Shown: positions 20,931 through 35,045, counted from the first letter of the stretch. The stretch is DNA of 64,000 nucleotides from Polymyxa betae (GCA_003693705.1 RBZT01000995.1:1-64000); one strand, 5' to 3'. The notes: generated by a model not told the origin, from the sequence alone. Translations and numbers: made by a program.

Positions 20931-23900
20931 ATGCGATCAGGCGATCTTGAATCCAATTTCAACGATGCTTATCTCGATCATTCTTATAGTAGACCAAATC
21001 TGGTGGAGGTAGAGAAAAGACGGCTCTATCTTCAAGAGCAGCTTCAGAAAGCGGACGTGTCCATTCAACAATGTCAGACAAAACGGAGTGATCTTGTCAA
21101 AACGTTCTCAGAAGAGCAAATCGAACTTCAAAAATTGACAACAGAGGTTGACAATTTGACAGAAAAGGCAAGTGCTACCTAGTTTCTAAAGGTTCAATAG
21201 TGGTTACAGTACTGCTTTCTGTAGATAAGCGGTTCCTTACTGGAGCAGCACATAGATTCTATTCAATATATTGGCGCTGAGCTCAATCAGCTAAGGAACT
21301 TTAAAATCATTGTTGATGACCTTGTTCAGAACAAACGTGCGCAGCTTACTGCAGTTCATTTTGAGCTCGATGACAGGCTAAAAAGGACATATCTGCAAGT
21401 AGACGATCTTCTCAGAAATTCCGAGAGACTTGGCCTAGAAGCCCAACATGCTGAAGATCTCAGTATTAGCTTGAACGTAATTCAAGATAATGGAGTCCTA
21501 GACGGTGAGGAAATTTATTACGTGAAACGCTGATCTCAATCGAGTTCTAGGAAGCGAAAAGGCAACTGTGGTTGTTGACGACATTTCGCATGCACGAAGT
21601 ATTCGCGAATCTAAAGCACGCGCTCTGCGTGCAGAACAAATTAAGCAGTTAAATCGCGAAAGACTGCATGTCATTGATGCCCTGAGAAATCTTCAGCTTC
21701 GGAACAAGGAACAACTTCATCCTAGTGCTCATACGGATCGGGAAACAAGAGTCGAGTTGACGTCAAGCAACTATGGCCCAATTCAGGACCAACACGACAC
21801 GGCTGTACTTTTCTCTAAGGCGAGAACCGATTCTGTTCAGGCAAAAGTCAAACTGCACCGTGCTGAGCTTTCGCGAGATCTCAGTCTATTAAATGGTCTT
21901 CAACAATCTTCTGAACTGAAGATGGCGCAAAAAAGTCAATCTGACAAAAGCACGTCGATTTCGGGCATTCGGCGACTGCTAATCGATGTTCTTCTGCCTC
22001 CTATAATTGAGAGAATAGTAAGAGAAAGTATCTCGTTAGATGAGATCAATGACAGAGAATCTTTACTACGCCATCAGCAAAATCTGCAATTAGAAAAGGA
22101 GAATGGACAATTCTTGCAGATAGCTGTTTTCGAGATCTGGGAAGATTTTCTGCAGAACGCTGTGAACGAGCTTACTTTGTCTGTCGCTTTAGACACCATT
22201 AATGTGCATTTAACAATGTATGATACATGGAAAAGTCAATGTATGATGGTGAACAAAATACAGATCAACACTGGTTTAGAATCGGCAGTCGATGAACTGG
22301 TTCGTCTCCGTTCACGATTTCCTCATCGTTACTTGCTTCAACAAGAAAATCTTTCCTATTCTCGACAAAACGAAAATACTTCTGTTCAGAGTGGCAGTTG
22401 GTCAATTTTTAAAAGAACAAAGGCGAAATCGCATCTCACTGTAGGATAATATTGCCTGTCTACTTTGATACCCACTAATTCTGAAGCAGGCACACTCCAA
22501 ATCGTTATCAGTCAAGCAGAATGACGATTTACTTGACAGTGATAAAGTTGAAGACATTCTAGAAATATATGCAAATCACCGATGTCGTTATGAAGCTGTC
22601 TCGCAGTCATTCGCCGAATTTGAATCAGAATATTGCAAGAACTTTGAATTCTTCTCAAGGATGGTATCGGGAAAAGGCAAGACTGGATACCTCAAAGGAA
22701 AAGAATCACGCGACGGTTCGCTTCTTCTATTAGCTGGATTTGACGGGTCACTTCAGCTGCTCAATACGGAAGCTGAAGAAAACAATGTTGAATTGTTCCT
22801 GGCTCCAGTTAGAAACCGAAAGTGGAAAAGCGTTGATAGTGGCCCATGGTCATTAATGAATCAAATTATCGCCTTAACTGACCAGAATCAAGTTTATGTA
22901 TTCGATAGACCTATTTCGAGATCATCTAGCTCTGATACGCCATATGAATTGTCTTCTGAGGACATCAGGGGAGTAACCGTAGATTCAAACGAGAAAGCTT
23001 CAGAGGCAAATCTCGTTGCCGTACATCCTACTGTTACATTGAATTTGACCTCTATTTCATTTATGATTGCTTTTACATCGGGGGAAATCATCCGCTGGAA
23101 CAGAGCCACGTAATACTGTGAATATATTTTTGGAATGCCCCGTCAATTTATTGTTTAACAGAACGGGCCATCAAATGCTAATTGGTGATTTCCCACCAGA
23201 ACGACCAGTAATCTCACCAAAGCATTCTGCAACGATTCAACTCAGCAGAAATAGCCGAAGACAGCGTTATGTAGGACATCATTCCCCGATACTGTTGATG
23301 GCATTCCTTGGATATTCAGATCGACCTGATAACTTGGTCTCATTTGATGCTGATGGCATGCTAATCATATGGGACGATGAATCGATTTCTGGGTTTGGAT
23401 ACATCTGTCCACGTCTACGATATCAAATCAAAGCTGTGGATGTTTGGTACGAGGACGTTGCAGGGACCCGAACCATAACCATTTACGAAGACCAAACTGG
23501 ATCAAAAAGTATCGATAGCCTGAACTATGATCTTGAAGTCAGGCGCCAGTTATTGTCGGCTGGCTATACTGAGCTGGATTATGGCGTATTCTATCCTAAA
23601 TTTGCCAACGAGGGGCAAGGATTTCAACATATACTCACCTACGATATAATGACAAAACGACTTCAACGACATGTTAAAGCCGCAATCAAGATTTCTCATA
23701 TCACAGGAAATGTACTTGATGCCAAGATGACAGCATCAAACCGTGAGATGATTATTTTGACGTGGGTACCAAGGTCTGGATCTTTGTAGTTTATTTCAAA
23801 AGTGGAATTGGTGATAATTTTTAGGCATCAGAGCATAGTCGCTCAGCTGGCGTTCTTTATGGTTAAATTCTCTGAAACTGGATCTGTCAGCATAGAAGGG

Positions 23901-24500
23901 CCGATTGTCCGATACAATTACGAAGGCGAAGCTGATCCATCTTACAATAACTCCTCGATGATTTGGCAGATCACAGAAGTATACAATCCTCTCGGAACCG
24001 ACATTCTCTTTACGCTTCCTGCTCTCTCGAACACCTTGCAAGTTATCTCAACTGCCACTGGCTCTTTACTTCAGAGGTGAAGCTTCAAGACACATATACA
24101 GATGAATTACTGATTTTGTTGCAGCATCAATTTGCAAACGTCAATATCTATGATTCCAAAACAAATATTTGTTTTTGACAATTCGACACAAATTGCTGTT
24201 ACGTATATGAAAACTTCTGCCATTGACGTTTGGAGGATTATTGACAGAAACCAGCCAAATCAGCGAATAAGGCACAGAACACATCCAAGTAGCCAAACAG
24301 AACGAGTGAAACGCACACCTAACGAACAAATTAGTAAGCTGTCGTCATTAAGATTGCCATTTGGATATTTAGGGAAGCGGCCCAATCACTATTTTCATGT
24401 CGCTAGAAAAGCTCGTGCTTTGGTTTTAGAACTGATAGGGCAAATTGTCAATGGCATAAGGCGATCACCAGGTGATCAGGAGGTGAACAAGATAGATTGA
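20931..24500 (+). CDS. Coiled-coil / WD40-like protein of unknown function
   Basis: About 1,060 residues over roughly seven exons. The N-terminal ~300 residues are charged coiled coil ('KRRLYLQEQLQKADVSIQQ', 'AEQIKQLNRERLHVIDALR'). The C-terminal half contains degenerate beta-propeller blades with WD-type ends: 'LLLLAGFDGSLQLL', 'ALTDQNQVYVFD', 'FTSGEIIRWNR', and the clearest one 'LVSFDADGMLIIWDDESI'. The tail is basic. The first intron (21168-21224) appears to start with GC (AAG/GCAAGT). The order coiled coil then propeller recalls ATG16, Tup1 or dynein-intermediate-chain-like proteins, but I cannot assign any of these. Confidence 0.55.
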
Positions 24501-25170
24501 GATAACAAACCATGTCAAGGACGTGAAGTTTTGGCTACTACAGAAGCATACTCTTTCCACATCAAACGTACATGTTATTTTAAAAGCGCTTTGTCATAAA
24601 GATTATGCAAGAACAGAACATAATGGGAAAACGGGTTTTCAGCAAGAAAGCATTACACAGGCAGACTAATCACGTTATGGTTCTTGGGATTATCTCACAA
24701 GGCTCGCTCACTTGTAGATTTTTACTATCAACAGCAATTTCATGCAATGGCATGCATGCTTGCATGGATATGTTAAAAACGATAGCAGTTAATCTCAGAT
24801 TTTGTTTGGAAGACAAATTACCTAATTACCCTGCAAACTATTGAACATGAACCAGCATATTCAATGACGCTGGCTATAATCTGATACCAACACAATCAAG
24901 AATTTATTAAAGCCTAGCGGTCTAACCGTCATGTAACCCTTTAAGGCCAGAATTATACCTATAATTGTATACTATTTGTGATCTATAGTGTTGGTAACGT
25001 AAGCATAAGATGGTAGGGCGCTTACAATAGAATCTCACCTATTTAGCCATCACTGCACGGAACTGTTTTTCCAAACGCATGTTTTTAGTGACGAGCACGA
25101 TTAACTTTAGAAGTCTTGGTCCGGGGACGTTGAACAACATCTGCATCGATCCAGGCTAGTAGTCACCAGC
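24501..25170. other. Intergenic region, nothing recognised
   Basis: About 0.67 kb between two same-strand genes. No open frame with protein-like composition, tRNA fold or repeat that I can support. It presumably holds the 3' UTR of the WD40 gene and the promoter of the deacetylase-like gene. Confidence 0.4.
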
Positions 25171-26569
25171 ATGGCCGTTGTTGTTCAGGTCTACCACACA
25201 GACGACCATGCACTGCATGATCCACCTTATGAATATTTCGACGGAATCATTCAGCAGAAGTAGGCAGGCATAAACATCTTCATACCAATATGAAAGGCCT
25301 TTCAGATATATGGAATGCCCAGAACGTGTCACTATGATTCTCTCACAGCTTAAATCCAGCAGTGTTGGTTTCGAGTTCATCTTACTGGATCGTTTGAACC
25401 CGGAAAGGATCTCACAGATCATCAATGCTGCTGAGAAAGTTCATGCCAAGGTAACAATCATTAATGAAAAGTCTACAATCCACAATAGTGTTAGGACTAT
25501 ATCGCTTTCTTAAAATCTGCATACTCGGAATGGTCCAATACGCAGACCCTTGAGGAAGATGGCCAGGTGAAACCTTCACCTCCTCTGTTTGGTGCTTCGT
25601 ATCCGCCTCGTCATTGTGCTCGTTCTTCGAAGTCCATTTTAGGTAAAGCTGGATTTTACCTAAAAGATCTTTCATGTCCTATAGACCAGGTTAGAGCTTG
25701 TGTGTATTCAATTTACTTCACAGTCTAATTTTGTGTAGAATACCTGGGATGCTGCGCTGGCATCCGCAAACCTGGCTTTGACAGCTGCCGAAAAGCTGAG
25801 GCAATGCTCATCACGTAGCATACAGTTTGCAATGTGTAGACCGCCAGGACACCATTCTGGAAAATCATTCGCAGCAGGTTATTGGTACGAGTTTACCTGG
25901 TCTTAGGGCTCCAGTAACAGTCTATACAGCTACATAAATAATGCTGCATTGGCAGCTGAATTCTTGGTCCAGGAGTCCAAAGGTCGCGTGGCTATTATCG
26001 ACATTGAGTATGTACCATATGCAATGATGTTAACATACAAACATTCTAAAGGTGGTAAATTGTAGTTATCATGCTGGTAATGGGACTCAGGATATCTTCT
26101 ATGAACGTAACGATGTTTTCACCGTCTCCATTCACGGCGACCCCGACTTTGATTATCCATATTATGCTGGTTATGAGGATGAACGTGGCCAAGGTCAAGG
26201 CTATGGCTATCATCGTAATTTCCCTCTAGGTACTTCGCTTTGTCTGGAGCGTTCTCCAATCCGATAACAATCTGCACAGCCCCTGAAACTGACGACGACT
26301 CCTATTTGTCTGTGCTGCGAGATGTATTGAAACTCATTGGAGAATTTGTTCCTGATTATTTGGTGGTGTCTGCTGGGATGGATATCTTCAAGGATGATCC
26401 TTTAGGGACATTCAATATCACCACAGATGGAATCAGAAAAATTGGCGAACTCATAGGAACTGTATCTGTCCCTATTTTGGTCTGTCTAGAAGGCGGTTAT
26501 TGCAACGATGCCATTGGACTGAATATATCGAATTTATTAGAAGGAATGAGGAGCTTGTCTCCAGCCTGA
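25171..26569 (+). CDS. Acetylpolyamine amidohydrolase / class II HDAC-fold enzyme
   Basis: Seven or so exons. The arginase/deacetylase fold hydrolyses N-acetyl groups from lysine or polyamines using one Zn ion. Motifs in order: 'YMECPERVTMIL' (the family 'PERP' box), 'DYIAFLKSAYSEW', 'FAMCRPPGHHSGK' (paired active-site His), 'GYCYINNAALAAEFL', the metal-binding 'DIDYHAGNGTQDIFY' (Asp-x-His), 'VSIHGDPDFDYPYYAG', 'YLVVSAGMDIFKDDPLG' (second metal Asp) and 'VCLEGGYCND'. The closest pattern is the bacterial-type acetylpolyamine amidohydrolase branch rather than class I HDACs. Substrate is inferred from this resemblance only. The second His of the usual 'HHGNG' is Ala here. Confidence 0.85.
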
Positions 26570-26615
26570 TTTCATTAATAAAGAACCTTATGACAGACGC
26601 TCTCTACGTATTGCA

Positions 26616-27358
26616 CTAGCTTTTGCTGATTTCATCTTCGTCCTTTATCGCTTCTGCTTTGTGCTCTTTAACGAAATGACACTGACAGGTAAATAATTTT
26701 TGGATAGGATTCCAATCGGTCAAAAATCGTCCTTCGCCACGATCAATAGAGCGGTTTGGGATCTTGAATGCCACTAACACATAATCAATTTACATGTAAG
26801 CTATGAGAACAAATTGAAGGTACCGGTATCATAGGGCTCAGCAGCAAACAGAATATACTGATATCTAAGATCATGTGGCTCTATCTTCTGTTCGACTGAC
26901 GACATAAATCGATGTCTTGGTTGAATATTCTCAGCGAGATTCGGATACATAATACGAAACAAGATACTCAATTGCCCTGTCTCTGGATCACGTTGCTTTA
27001 CAATCTTATAACCAGGCGTTCCAATTTTGGCTACTTTCCTCGGTACGACCTTAGGCTTTCTTGCAGCTTGTACCTGGCCATCAATCAGAACTGAGCCCCC
27101 TGATTTCAATGCCATTTTGGCAGCACGCCGGGCCAGGTTCTGTTGATGGCGTTTCCCTTGGGTATGTGCAAGGTAACTGCCTTCATTTGTATGCAATGTC
27201 AAGCACAATTTGCACTCGATTGATCCCAAATGGTTTCGAAGGATATACGGATCCTTAGCTAGGTCAATCGTTTCCAACGCCAATTGCCTAAGTCGTTCAC
27301 GGCGATCAACATTGGCGTTGGTCGCCGACATGACACCACCGGATCCTGGCTTTGACAT
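26616..27358 (-). CDS. SF3A2: Splicing factor 3A subunit 2 (Prp11)
   Basis: Two exons joined across a short intron (GTACCT...TGTTAG, about 26766-26815), roughly 230 residues. SF3A2 is a U2 snRNP protein needed for branch-site recognition. The N-terminus 'GSGGVMSATNANVDRRERLR' and 'LETIDLAKDPYILRNH' lead to a matrin-type zinc finger ('ECKLCLTLHTNEGSYLAHT...KRHQ'). The C-terminal 'MPRHRF'-like block ('IQPRHRFMSSVEQKIEP') and 'AEPYDTVAFKIPNRSIDR' follow. The long Pro-rich tail of the vertebrate protein is absent, as in fungi. The start at 27358 matches the family N-terminus. The stop is 46 nt from the convergent deacetylase gene. Confidence 0.95.
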
Positions 27359-27891
27359 GGTTAAAAGCGTGAATAATTAGATATCGGTATTGAAAGACAG
27401 AATGAGAAAGACAGATACAGATAGAGAGAGAGATATGATATAAACCTCTTGTGACTAAGATGGTTTCCGGGAATATAAACAGAAAGTGCGATCACATGTG
27501 ATCCATATTATTCATTCCATATTGGGAACAGAACGTAACAGATAGAGATTGCAGATATGATCACAATCTTTTTTTGACAAACACAATTTATCTAGACGCA
27601 CTATCAGTCGATCTCGATCGACGATCGTTAATTATATGAAAAGCCGTTATCATCGCTACAATACCTATTGTCAATAAACAGAGATAACAAGAAGAGTTTG
27701 TATGATACCGATATGGCGATATCATATGTTTATCAGTATCATACAAATAATGGCGATAAAGTGGTTTCGAGCGTTGAGATCTGCGTCCGCTCTGTTGAAG
27801 TTTATATTTGACGGAATGCGTACGGACTCCGTGACCTTGGGAAATTTCAATTTTCTTGTTCCCTCAACGCAATTACAGTTTGCAAAAGAGA
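27359..27891. other. Divergent promoter region of SF3A2 and NIFK
   Basis: Contains an AG-rich run near 27415-27435 and the CGTACGGACTCC motif at 27819-27830, 61 bp before the NIFK ATG. No gene seen. Confidence 0.4.
27819..27830 (+). promoter_or_regulatory. CGTACGGACTCC motif, 61 bp upstream of NIFK
   Basis: The same 12-mer occurs in reverse orientation at 28837-28848, 58 bp before the DHX15 start. Both downstream genes act in ribosome biogenesis. The core TCCGTACGGA-type sequence is near-palindromic, which suits a dimeric factor. The role is inferred. Confidence 0.4.
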
Positions 27892-28624
27892 ATGGCTCGA
27901 AAATCGAGGTCTAAGAAGACGCGGTCATCTTCGACGGCAATGGCTAAAGCCTGTAATGTAGCCGAAGATCAGAAAGAGAATAATATGACTATCACCGAAC
28001 CAGATATGGAAACACATTTGTTCTCAGATCAGGATGATCCCAATGTAGATCTAGTTCAGGCCCAGGCTGAGCATCTGGATCAAGTTGTTTCGCAAATTGG
28101 ACCTAAATCTCGATCTGTTATCTATGTCGGACATATTCCATTCGGTTTCTTTGAGCAAGAGCTTCATGGATATTTCTCTCAATTTGGTGATATCGTTAGA
28201 TTACGACTATCCAGGAACTCCAAGGTCAAAATACAACCTCTTCTTTTTTCAAGTCTGATTCTTCTTATAGACATTGAAATCACGCCATTTTGCTTTTATT
28301 GAATTCGACAACGCTCATGTTGCTGAAATTGCTGCTAAAGCTATGAATGGTTATATGATGTTTGGACGAACTTTAGTCTGTCATGTTGTAGATGACAATC
28401 AATTGCACAAAGCTACATTACGACGATATTGGAAAGTTGGTCAGTCCTATGAAAACAGACGTCCTGAGAAGGATCACGAATCTCGCGATGTCAAGCGAAC
28501 TGTACAGTCTCATGAACTTCGAATCAAGAAAATCGGGGAGAAACAGCAACGAAAATGCCAAAAACTCAAAGATCTCGGCATCAAGTTTCAACCCATTTTG
28601 CTGAACTCTCCAGCAGCTGTCTAA
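27892..28624 (+). CDS. NIFK: NIFK/Nop15-like RRM protein of ribosome biogenesis
   Basis: Two exons with a ~47-nt intron ending CTTATAG, about 230 residues. NIFK/Nop15 binds pre-60S rRNA near ITS2 through one RRM. The N-terminus is basic then acidic ('MARKSRSKKTRSSS'). The RRM shows RNP2 'SVIYVGHIPFGFFEQEL' and 'FSQFGDIVRLRLSRN', RNP1 'SRHFAFIEFDNAHVAEIAA', and 'MNGYMMFGRTLVCHVV'. The C-terminal basic helix ('LRIKKIGEKQQRKCQKLKDLG') is typical. The residues after RNP1 are the family 'GYAFVEF'-type sequence. Start chosen as first ATG before the basic tail. Confidence 0.88.
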
Positions 28625-28906
28625 TACATTTATTGATTATACTTATTGCTTCCCACTATGTTATGGAAATCTAATGTATTATTCCATTGTTCTTGTTGGG
28701 ATAATTGCTGGGTTGTTGTGCTTTTCATTTGCAAAAATGTCCAAATTTTACGGAATTTTTATAAGTTTTGTTTAAAGTGCGCAGGAGATTGTTTGTGCGA
28801 GTGCTGCCGGTACATGGGAGAAAAATATACAAATTTGGAGTCCGTACGGACCCATTCCTGAATTTCTGCCTGCAGGTTGAGGTTGCCATTGCGAACCTCC
28901 TCCCAA
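28625..28906. promoter_or_regulatory. NIFK-DHX15 intergenic promoter
   Basis: Carries TGCGCAGGAGATT at 28778-28790, a 13-mer also present 18 bp before the ACBD6 ATG, and the inverted CGTACGGACTCC motif at 28837-28848. Confidence 0.4.
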
Positions 28907-31544
<2,638 letters not shown>

Positions 31545-31596
31545 AATGTCCGACTTTCCACCTCAATTTATACAGATTATTGGTATCAATTTCAGG

Positions 31597-33385
31597 TTAT
31601 TGATGTTGTGCTCCAATTCTCCACGGTGGATAACTAATGGGCTCGTACGACATGGCCGGATCAGGGACAGGTTCATCGTTATCGAATGGGTCCAAATACT
31701 GATCAATTATAGCATTAGCTTCAGGCTGAAGATCCTCACGAACTAGACGAATATCTTCAAGGATAGCTTGAGCATCATTATCACGTAATGCCTGAACAGC
31801 ACCATCACCCGGTACTTGACGTAAAGCCAATTTCACGAATTTGAATCCCAGTTCAACTGCTTCTCCATCACGAGATCTGATTCATCGTTAAATTTCACAA
31901 AAAATTTTAGAAGCAACAAAAAAAGAAAAAGAAAATGAGAATGTGAAATTTCTAACGAACCTCATTAAACAAAGGAACTGATCTAATATCTGGCAGTTCC
32001 ATATTCTATCAAACACAATCTCGATTCTTGCAAGATTATACAGAGCGAATCCACATTCTTTCTGGATATCAAATGTTCCTGATCGAAATAGATTTACAAT
32101 CTTCGGTAAGAGATCAGTTTGATGACATATCTCTAATGCTCTATTAGGTGGTCCACCACTAATATTAGATAATGCCCACATAGATTCCTTAATAATAGCT
32201 GAACTTGATCCAACTAAACATCGCCCTAGATCTTGTATAAAATCACCTTGTTTTAATAGATTCTCTGCAATATGATCAGGACCACTAACAATATTTCCAA
32301 CACATCGTAATGATGCTAATAATGCATCATTTGTGGATCTCTCTTGATCAGGTATTGGAGTGGATATATATTTCAATGTTTGAGATAGAATATTACCGAG
32401 ACCAATATCTAATAAATATTGAGCGTGTTCTTGATCACCAGCTGTTAAATATGTAAATATCCAGAGAATTTCAGCAAGAATCTGAATCCGGCTCTGAGTC
32501 AGGGCATCCTCAGCCAGACGGGCCAGCACGGCCGGTAATCGAGACTGTACAATGGAACGTAATTCGTCAGGTGGGTTCTGTCCTCTGATTAGATTGCATA
32601 AAGCCCAAGCTGCAATTCGTCCCATCTCTACAGATTTAACATCCTAAAAGGGGTTTAATGACGATTTGACGGTTTCAATGTGATCAACCTGTAGAACGTT
32701 GAGAACAATATCAATGGCACCTAATGCACGTAAACGATGACGATTGCCAGGGTTATCAGCAGCAAGATTAGCTATAGTCCAACATGCTGCCTTCTGTCCT
32801 GATAAGCCTAATTGTAATATATGTAGTAATGTAGGTGCAATCTCAATAACAGATAGGGCATCATATCCATGGGCCAGCACATTTAGACACCAGATCGCTT
32901 CATCAACAATGTCAGGTTCAGCTGAATCAGATGTAATGAGTTCAGATAGAATTGGTATAACAGATGGTGTTGGATGTTGCTCTAGGACATGACGAAGTGA
33001 TTTTAATGCTGTCAATCTGTAAGGAATTTATAGTAAATATAATCTCTTATCAATAATGATAGCAACAACTAATTGAAACATTTATTTCAATGAGTACATG
33101 ACAATATATTCAATGGAATAGAAGAACAAAATAAAAGTAATCAAGATGCACTCTATAGATTTATTACCTTTGTTGGGGTTGTTGTATCGCTTGTATGCAT
33201 TGCTCAATAGATTGAAAATGTTGTGATAATTGATGTGGATTAGGACGAGCACGTTTAGCAGATATTAGACGCGATCGAGCATCTTTACGAAGCTCCTGTG
33301 ACAATCGAGAACGACGATCTCGATCTCGAATTCCAGATTCCGATGTCACATCTTTTATAGCAGTACGATGATTGATTGAGTTCAT
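31597..33385 (-). CDS. Importin-alpha-like ARM-repeat protein
   Basis: Five exons, about 450 residues. An Arg/Lys-rich N-terminus ('RSRLSQELRKDARSRLISAKR') resembles an importin-beta-binding domain. It is followed by ARM repeats with importin-alpha-type helices: 'AIWCLNVLAHGYD', 'AACWTIANLAADN', 'AAWALCNLIRGQNPP', 'ILWIFTYLTAGD', 'SLRCVGNIVSGPD', 'ESMWALSNISGGPP' and 'CGFALYNLARIE'. The Trp/Asn pairs that line the NLS groove are partly kept. It is more divergent than standard importin-alpha and may be an alpha-like adaptor with other cargo. One intron is only 27 nt (32644-32670); the first (about 33016-33167) is long for this window. Confidence 0.75.
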
Positions 33386-34082
33386 CTCTAATCTTCAGAA
33401 ATCAACAATGTTAATCAACTTCAAGTCCGATGGAGTTCGCAATTTCAATCAAATTTTCAGATCCAGCCAGCGCCTCTCTTTCATTATGACCTTCACTTAT
33501 TTAAAACTTGTGTATCAAATCCTGTTTATTTCTCTGAACTGTCTTGTAATACTCGGTTGTTAGCAATTTCTTCACTCATCAATTGATCTTTGTAAATTTC
33601 TTGTATCTACTGGCTAACGCAATAACAATAAAGTGGCACAGAAACTAACATGACAAAAAAATAAAAAAGAATCTCTTTGTATGATTGGTCCGTATATATC
33701 AAAATCATATAGAACCTTTATATCATCAATGCGTGTTTTTTTATCATAATTCGAGAATATATGACAAGCTGTGTTTTCAAATCACTTCGAAAGTAGATGG
33801 GACGAGATCCAAAGACATCTTAATCTTTGGTCGCCGCCTCGTTCAATGCAAGGGAGCTCCGGGTGGCGCCCAATGTTGAGCACGGCCCAAACGCATACAA
33901 CAAATGCGTAGTGTATTTTGAACAAGTTGTAAATATTTCTTATTCGTATAATAAGTGCGTAGTATAGACAATAATTTTATAGAAGTACTTCTATATATAA
34001 ATGCGCAGTATAACAGGACAAGGTACTTGTGGGTTTCAGATCAATCTTCATTTGTTAATATTGTTATTGAAGGAAAATAGAC
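33386..34082. other. Intergenic region with GC-rich island
   Basis: Mostly AT-rich, but 33830-33895 is GC-rich and includes TGGCGCCCAATGTTGAG, which looks like a retroelement primer-binding-site/LTR junction. Three related words (ATGCGTAGTGTA, GTGCGTAGTATA, ATGCGCAGTATA) are spaced through 33903-34012. A TATATAAATGCGCAG segment at 33994 probably is the core promoter of the BAX inhibitor gene. No open frame that I can tie to a transposon. Confidence 0.35.
34002..34008 (+). promoter_or_regulatory. TATA-like box and TGCGCAG motif of the BAX inhibitor gene
   Basis: TATATAA directly precedes TGCGCAG, about 75 bp before the ATG. It is the clearest core-promoter arrangement in the window. Confidence 0.4.
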
Positions 34083-34944
34083 ATGTCATCATCTCAGACC
34101 CAATTCCCATTCCAATTCGGCAACCCATTCTCTTTGAATGCCATCCTTAGTGCCTCGTACATCGATAAACATACACAGGCGCAGCTGTCCCGAGTCTATT
34201 TGACTCTTGCTGCTACTCTGATGGCAGCAGCTGCTGGCTCATTCGCTCATATGTATGTCTGTTTCAAACTATTATCTCCAATGTCTCTGACATGATCATT
34301 TAGAAAATATCATTATTTTCCTGATCCTGCTATTCCATCGTTATTAACATTCCTTTCTATGATGGGTCTAATGTATACCAAACCTGACAAGGCCAACTTC
34401 AATATGCGATTTGCATTGTTAATGGCATTCGGATTTCTAAATGGAAGCTCTTTGGGATCCCTTATCAATCTTGCTATTCAAATCAATCCAGCTATTCTGG
34501 TAGCAGCTTTACTCTCAACCACATTAGTCTTCATTTGTTTCTCGATCTGTGCCATGCTTTCTACAGTAAGTCTATTGGTTAATTTGCATTCTCACAAACT
34601 GACTAAAAATATGCTGTTAGCGCCGTTCTATGTTATATCTTGGAGGAATATTATCATCAGTGACAACGTTCATGTTCTTCTCCAGCATTGTCAATTTTCT
34701 GTTTCGTACTACATTTATCCCCTGGATGCATGTCTATCTTGGCCTGTTTGTGTTTTGTGGATTTATCCTGTTTGATACCCAGCTTATCATCGAGCAAATC
34801 AAATCGGGCAACCGTGATTACATCATTATGTCCATGAATCTCTTTGTCGACTTTATCGCCATATTTGTTCGTCTTCTTGTGATTTTGATCAATAATAATG
34901 AGGAGCGCAAACGCAAGAAGGACTCTCGAAACAGTCGTCGCTAA
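34083..34944 (+). CDS. TMBIM6: BAX inhibitor-1 (TMBIM6)
   Basis: Three exons, about 250 residues. BI-1 is an ER membrane protein that leaks Ca2+ and suppresses cell death and ER stress. N-terminal 'HTQAQLSRVYLTLAATLMAAAAG' leads into six to seven hydrophobic helices. Signature blocks are 'NFNMRFALLMAFGFLNGSSLG', 'INPAILVAALLSTTLVFICFS', 'SMLYLGGILSSVTTFM', 'GLFVFCGFILFDTQLIIEQ' and 'DYIIMSMNLFVDFIAIFVRLLVIL'. The last contains the conserved Asp pair region of the pH sensor. The C-terminal basic tail 'NNEERKRKKDSRNSRR' is the usual BI-1 ending. Confidence 0.95.
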
Positions 34945-35045
34945 ATTTGTCACTTCACCATATTTATGATCTTTTCGTAAAAAAATCGATAATTTATATT
35001 TTCGAACAAGAGGTCTCATTTCTTTACACAAATAAAGCATTCGCA

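Noticed and set aside
24880-25160. Possible ncRNA in the gap before the deacetylase gene
   Set aside because: Short complementary words are present but no stable or recognisable fold (U-snRNA, SRP RNA, tRNA, snoRNA box C/D) could be identified by eye.
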